A stretch of DNA of 6,931 bases from Lentimicrobium sp. (GTDB lineage Bacteria > Bacteroidota > Bacteroidia > Bacteroidales > Lentimicrobiaceae). The notes beneath the pieces are model-generated. The model was not told where the DNA came from and made no database searches. It saw nothing but the letters and a program-made list of their open reading frames with translations. The position numbers were made by a program, and so were the translations under genes. This document shows, in pieces, positions 6,425 to 6,931 of the stretch (position 1 is its first letter; each line of letters starts with the position of its first letter). Location of the stretch: NCBI GenBank assembly GCA_013336205.1, contig JAAXUD010000146.1:1-6931 (forward strand). Reading direction: 5' to 3'.

Positions 6425-6931
6425 TTATTTACTTCCATTAGCTTTCAATAATTCCTGCAATGCAAACATTTCATCCCTGAGCCTGGCCGCTTCCATAAAA
6501 TCGAGCTCTTTTGCAGCTTTCTCCATCGATTTCTTTGTCTGGGCAATGGTTTTATCGAGTTGAGCAGCACTCATGTATTTAACAACGGGATCGGCTGCAA
6601 GACTTACCTGCTCATTTTCAATATAGGCTTTTGCAGGATGGTGAGATGAATCTGCAACAGAGGTTTGTCCTATAATTGAAGACATTGATTTTATGATCTG
6701 TCGCGGCGTTATATTATGTTCAACATTATAGGCTATCTGCTTGATCCTGCGCCTGGCAGTTTCATCCATAGCTTTACGCATAGAATCGGTCATTTTATCG
6801 GCATAAAAGATAACCTTGCTGTTTATATTTCTGGCAGCACGGCCTGCAGTCTGCGTTAATGATCGTTCAGAACGCAGGAACCCTTCCTTATCGGCGTCAA
6901 GTATGGCAACCAGTGAAACTTCAGGTAAGTC
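6425..6931 (-). CDS. uvrB: Excinuclease ABC subunit B, C-terminal part (cut by window edge)
   Basis: Partial: the last 169 codons are visible and the frame stays open through base 6931. UvrB is the DNA-damage verification subunit of the UvrABC nucleotide excision repair system; it is loaded by UvrA and recruits UvrC. Seen, numbering from the window edge: DLPEVSLVAILDADKEGFLRS (residues 1-21) and SLTQTAGRAARN (24-35), the helicase motif VI region of the C-terminal RecA-like domain with its arginine finger. YADKMTDSMRKAMDET and the following RRR (43-62) are characteristic of UvrB. The last ~40 residues contain the UVR domain (KELDFMEAARLRDEM), the helical hairpin that contacts UvrC. The stop at 6427-6425 gives a normal C-terminus. 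The ATG at 6793 is internal and not a start. A gap of about 90-120 bases separates it from the hydrolase gene on the same strand. Identification is very secure. Confidence 0.97.
   Translation of the reverse strand, partial: DLPEVSLVAILDADKEGFLRSERSLTQTAGRAARNINSKVIFYADKMTDSMRKAMDETARRRIKQIAYNVEHNITPRQIIKSMSSIIGQTSVADSSHHPAKAYIENEQVSLAADPVVKYMSAAQLDKTIAQTKKSMEKAAKELDFMEAARLRDEMFALQELLKANGSK

Noticed and set aside
6425..6793. Stand-alone 122-residue UVR-domain protein starting at the ATG at 6793
   Set aside because: The same frame continues upstream to the window edge with unmistakable UvrB sequence, so the ATG is internal and the gene is uvrB cut by the window.

Overview
The window looks like a chromosomal piece of a Bacteroidota bacterium. 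The evidence is an AT-rich sequence, very weak Shine-Dalgarno signals at most starts, promoter elements of the Bacteroidota form TAnnTTTG, an outer-membrane lipoprotein with a Bacteroidota-style lipobox, and protein sequences of that character. I cannot name the genus from sequence alone. There are seven protein genes, of which the two at the window edges are cut. I see no tRNA, rRNA, CRISPR array, insertion sequence or integrase.

Layout: on the minus strand, reading right to left from about 3.28 kb, lie a GT4-type glycosyltransferase (3279-2122), a PAS / HisKA / degenerate-ATPase / receiver hybrid signalling protein (1999-482), and the first 77 residues of a Wza/BexD-type polysaccharide export lipoprotein (231-1). 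Diverging from these on the plus strand are a WecA/MraY-family polyprenyl-phosphate sugar-1-phosphate transferase (3484-4650) and, 11 bases later, a receiver-only response regulator with a C-terminal membrane anchor (4662-5201). Converging on that pair from the right are an inner-membrane-anchored S33-like alpha/beta hydrolase (6303-5269) and the C-terminal part of the excision-repair gene uvrB (6931-6425).

Inferred joint role: 1-5201 reads as the edge of an exopolysaccharide, capsule or O-antigen locus. The WecA-like enzyme would load the first sugar onto undecaprenyl phosphate, GT4 enzymes would extend it, and the Wza-like lipoprotein would export the polymer. Two unusual receiver proteins are mixed in. 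One is a hybrid whose ATP-binding motifs are eroded while its phosphoacceptor residues remain; the other is a receiver tethered to the membrane beside the initiating transferase. This suggests phosphorylation-dependent control of polysaccharide synthesis at the protein level. That is the most interesting hypothesis here, and it is inference. The hydrolase and uvrB are probably flanking housekeeping or accessory genes.

Three putative promoters share a near-identical -7 element (TATATTTG twice, TATATTTA once). Two of them also have TTA exactly 19 bases upstream.
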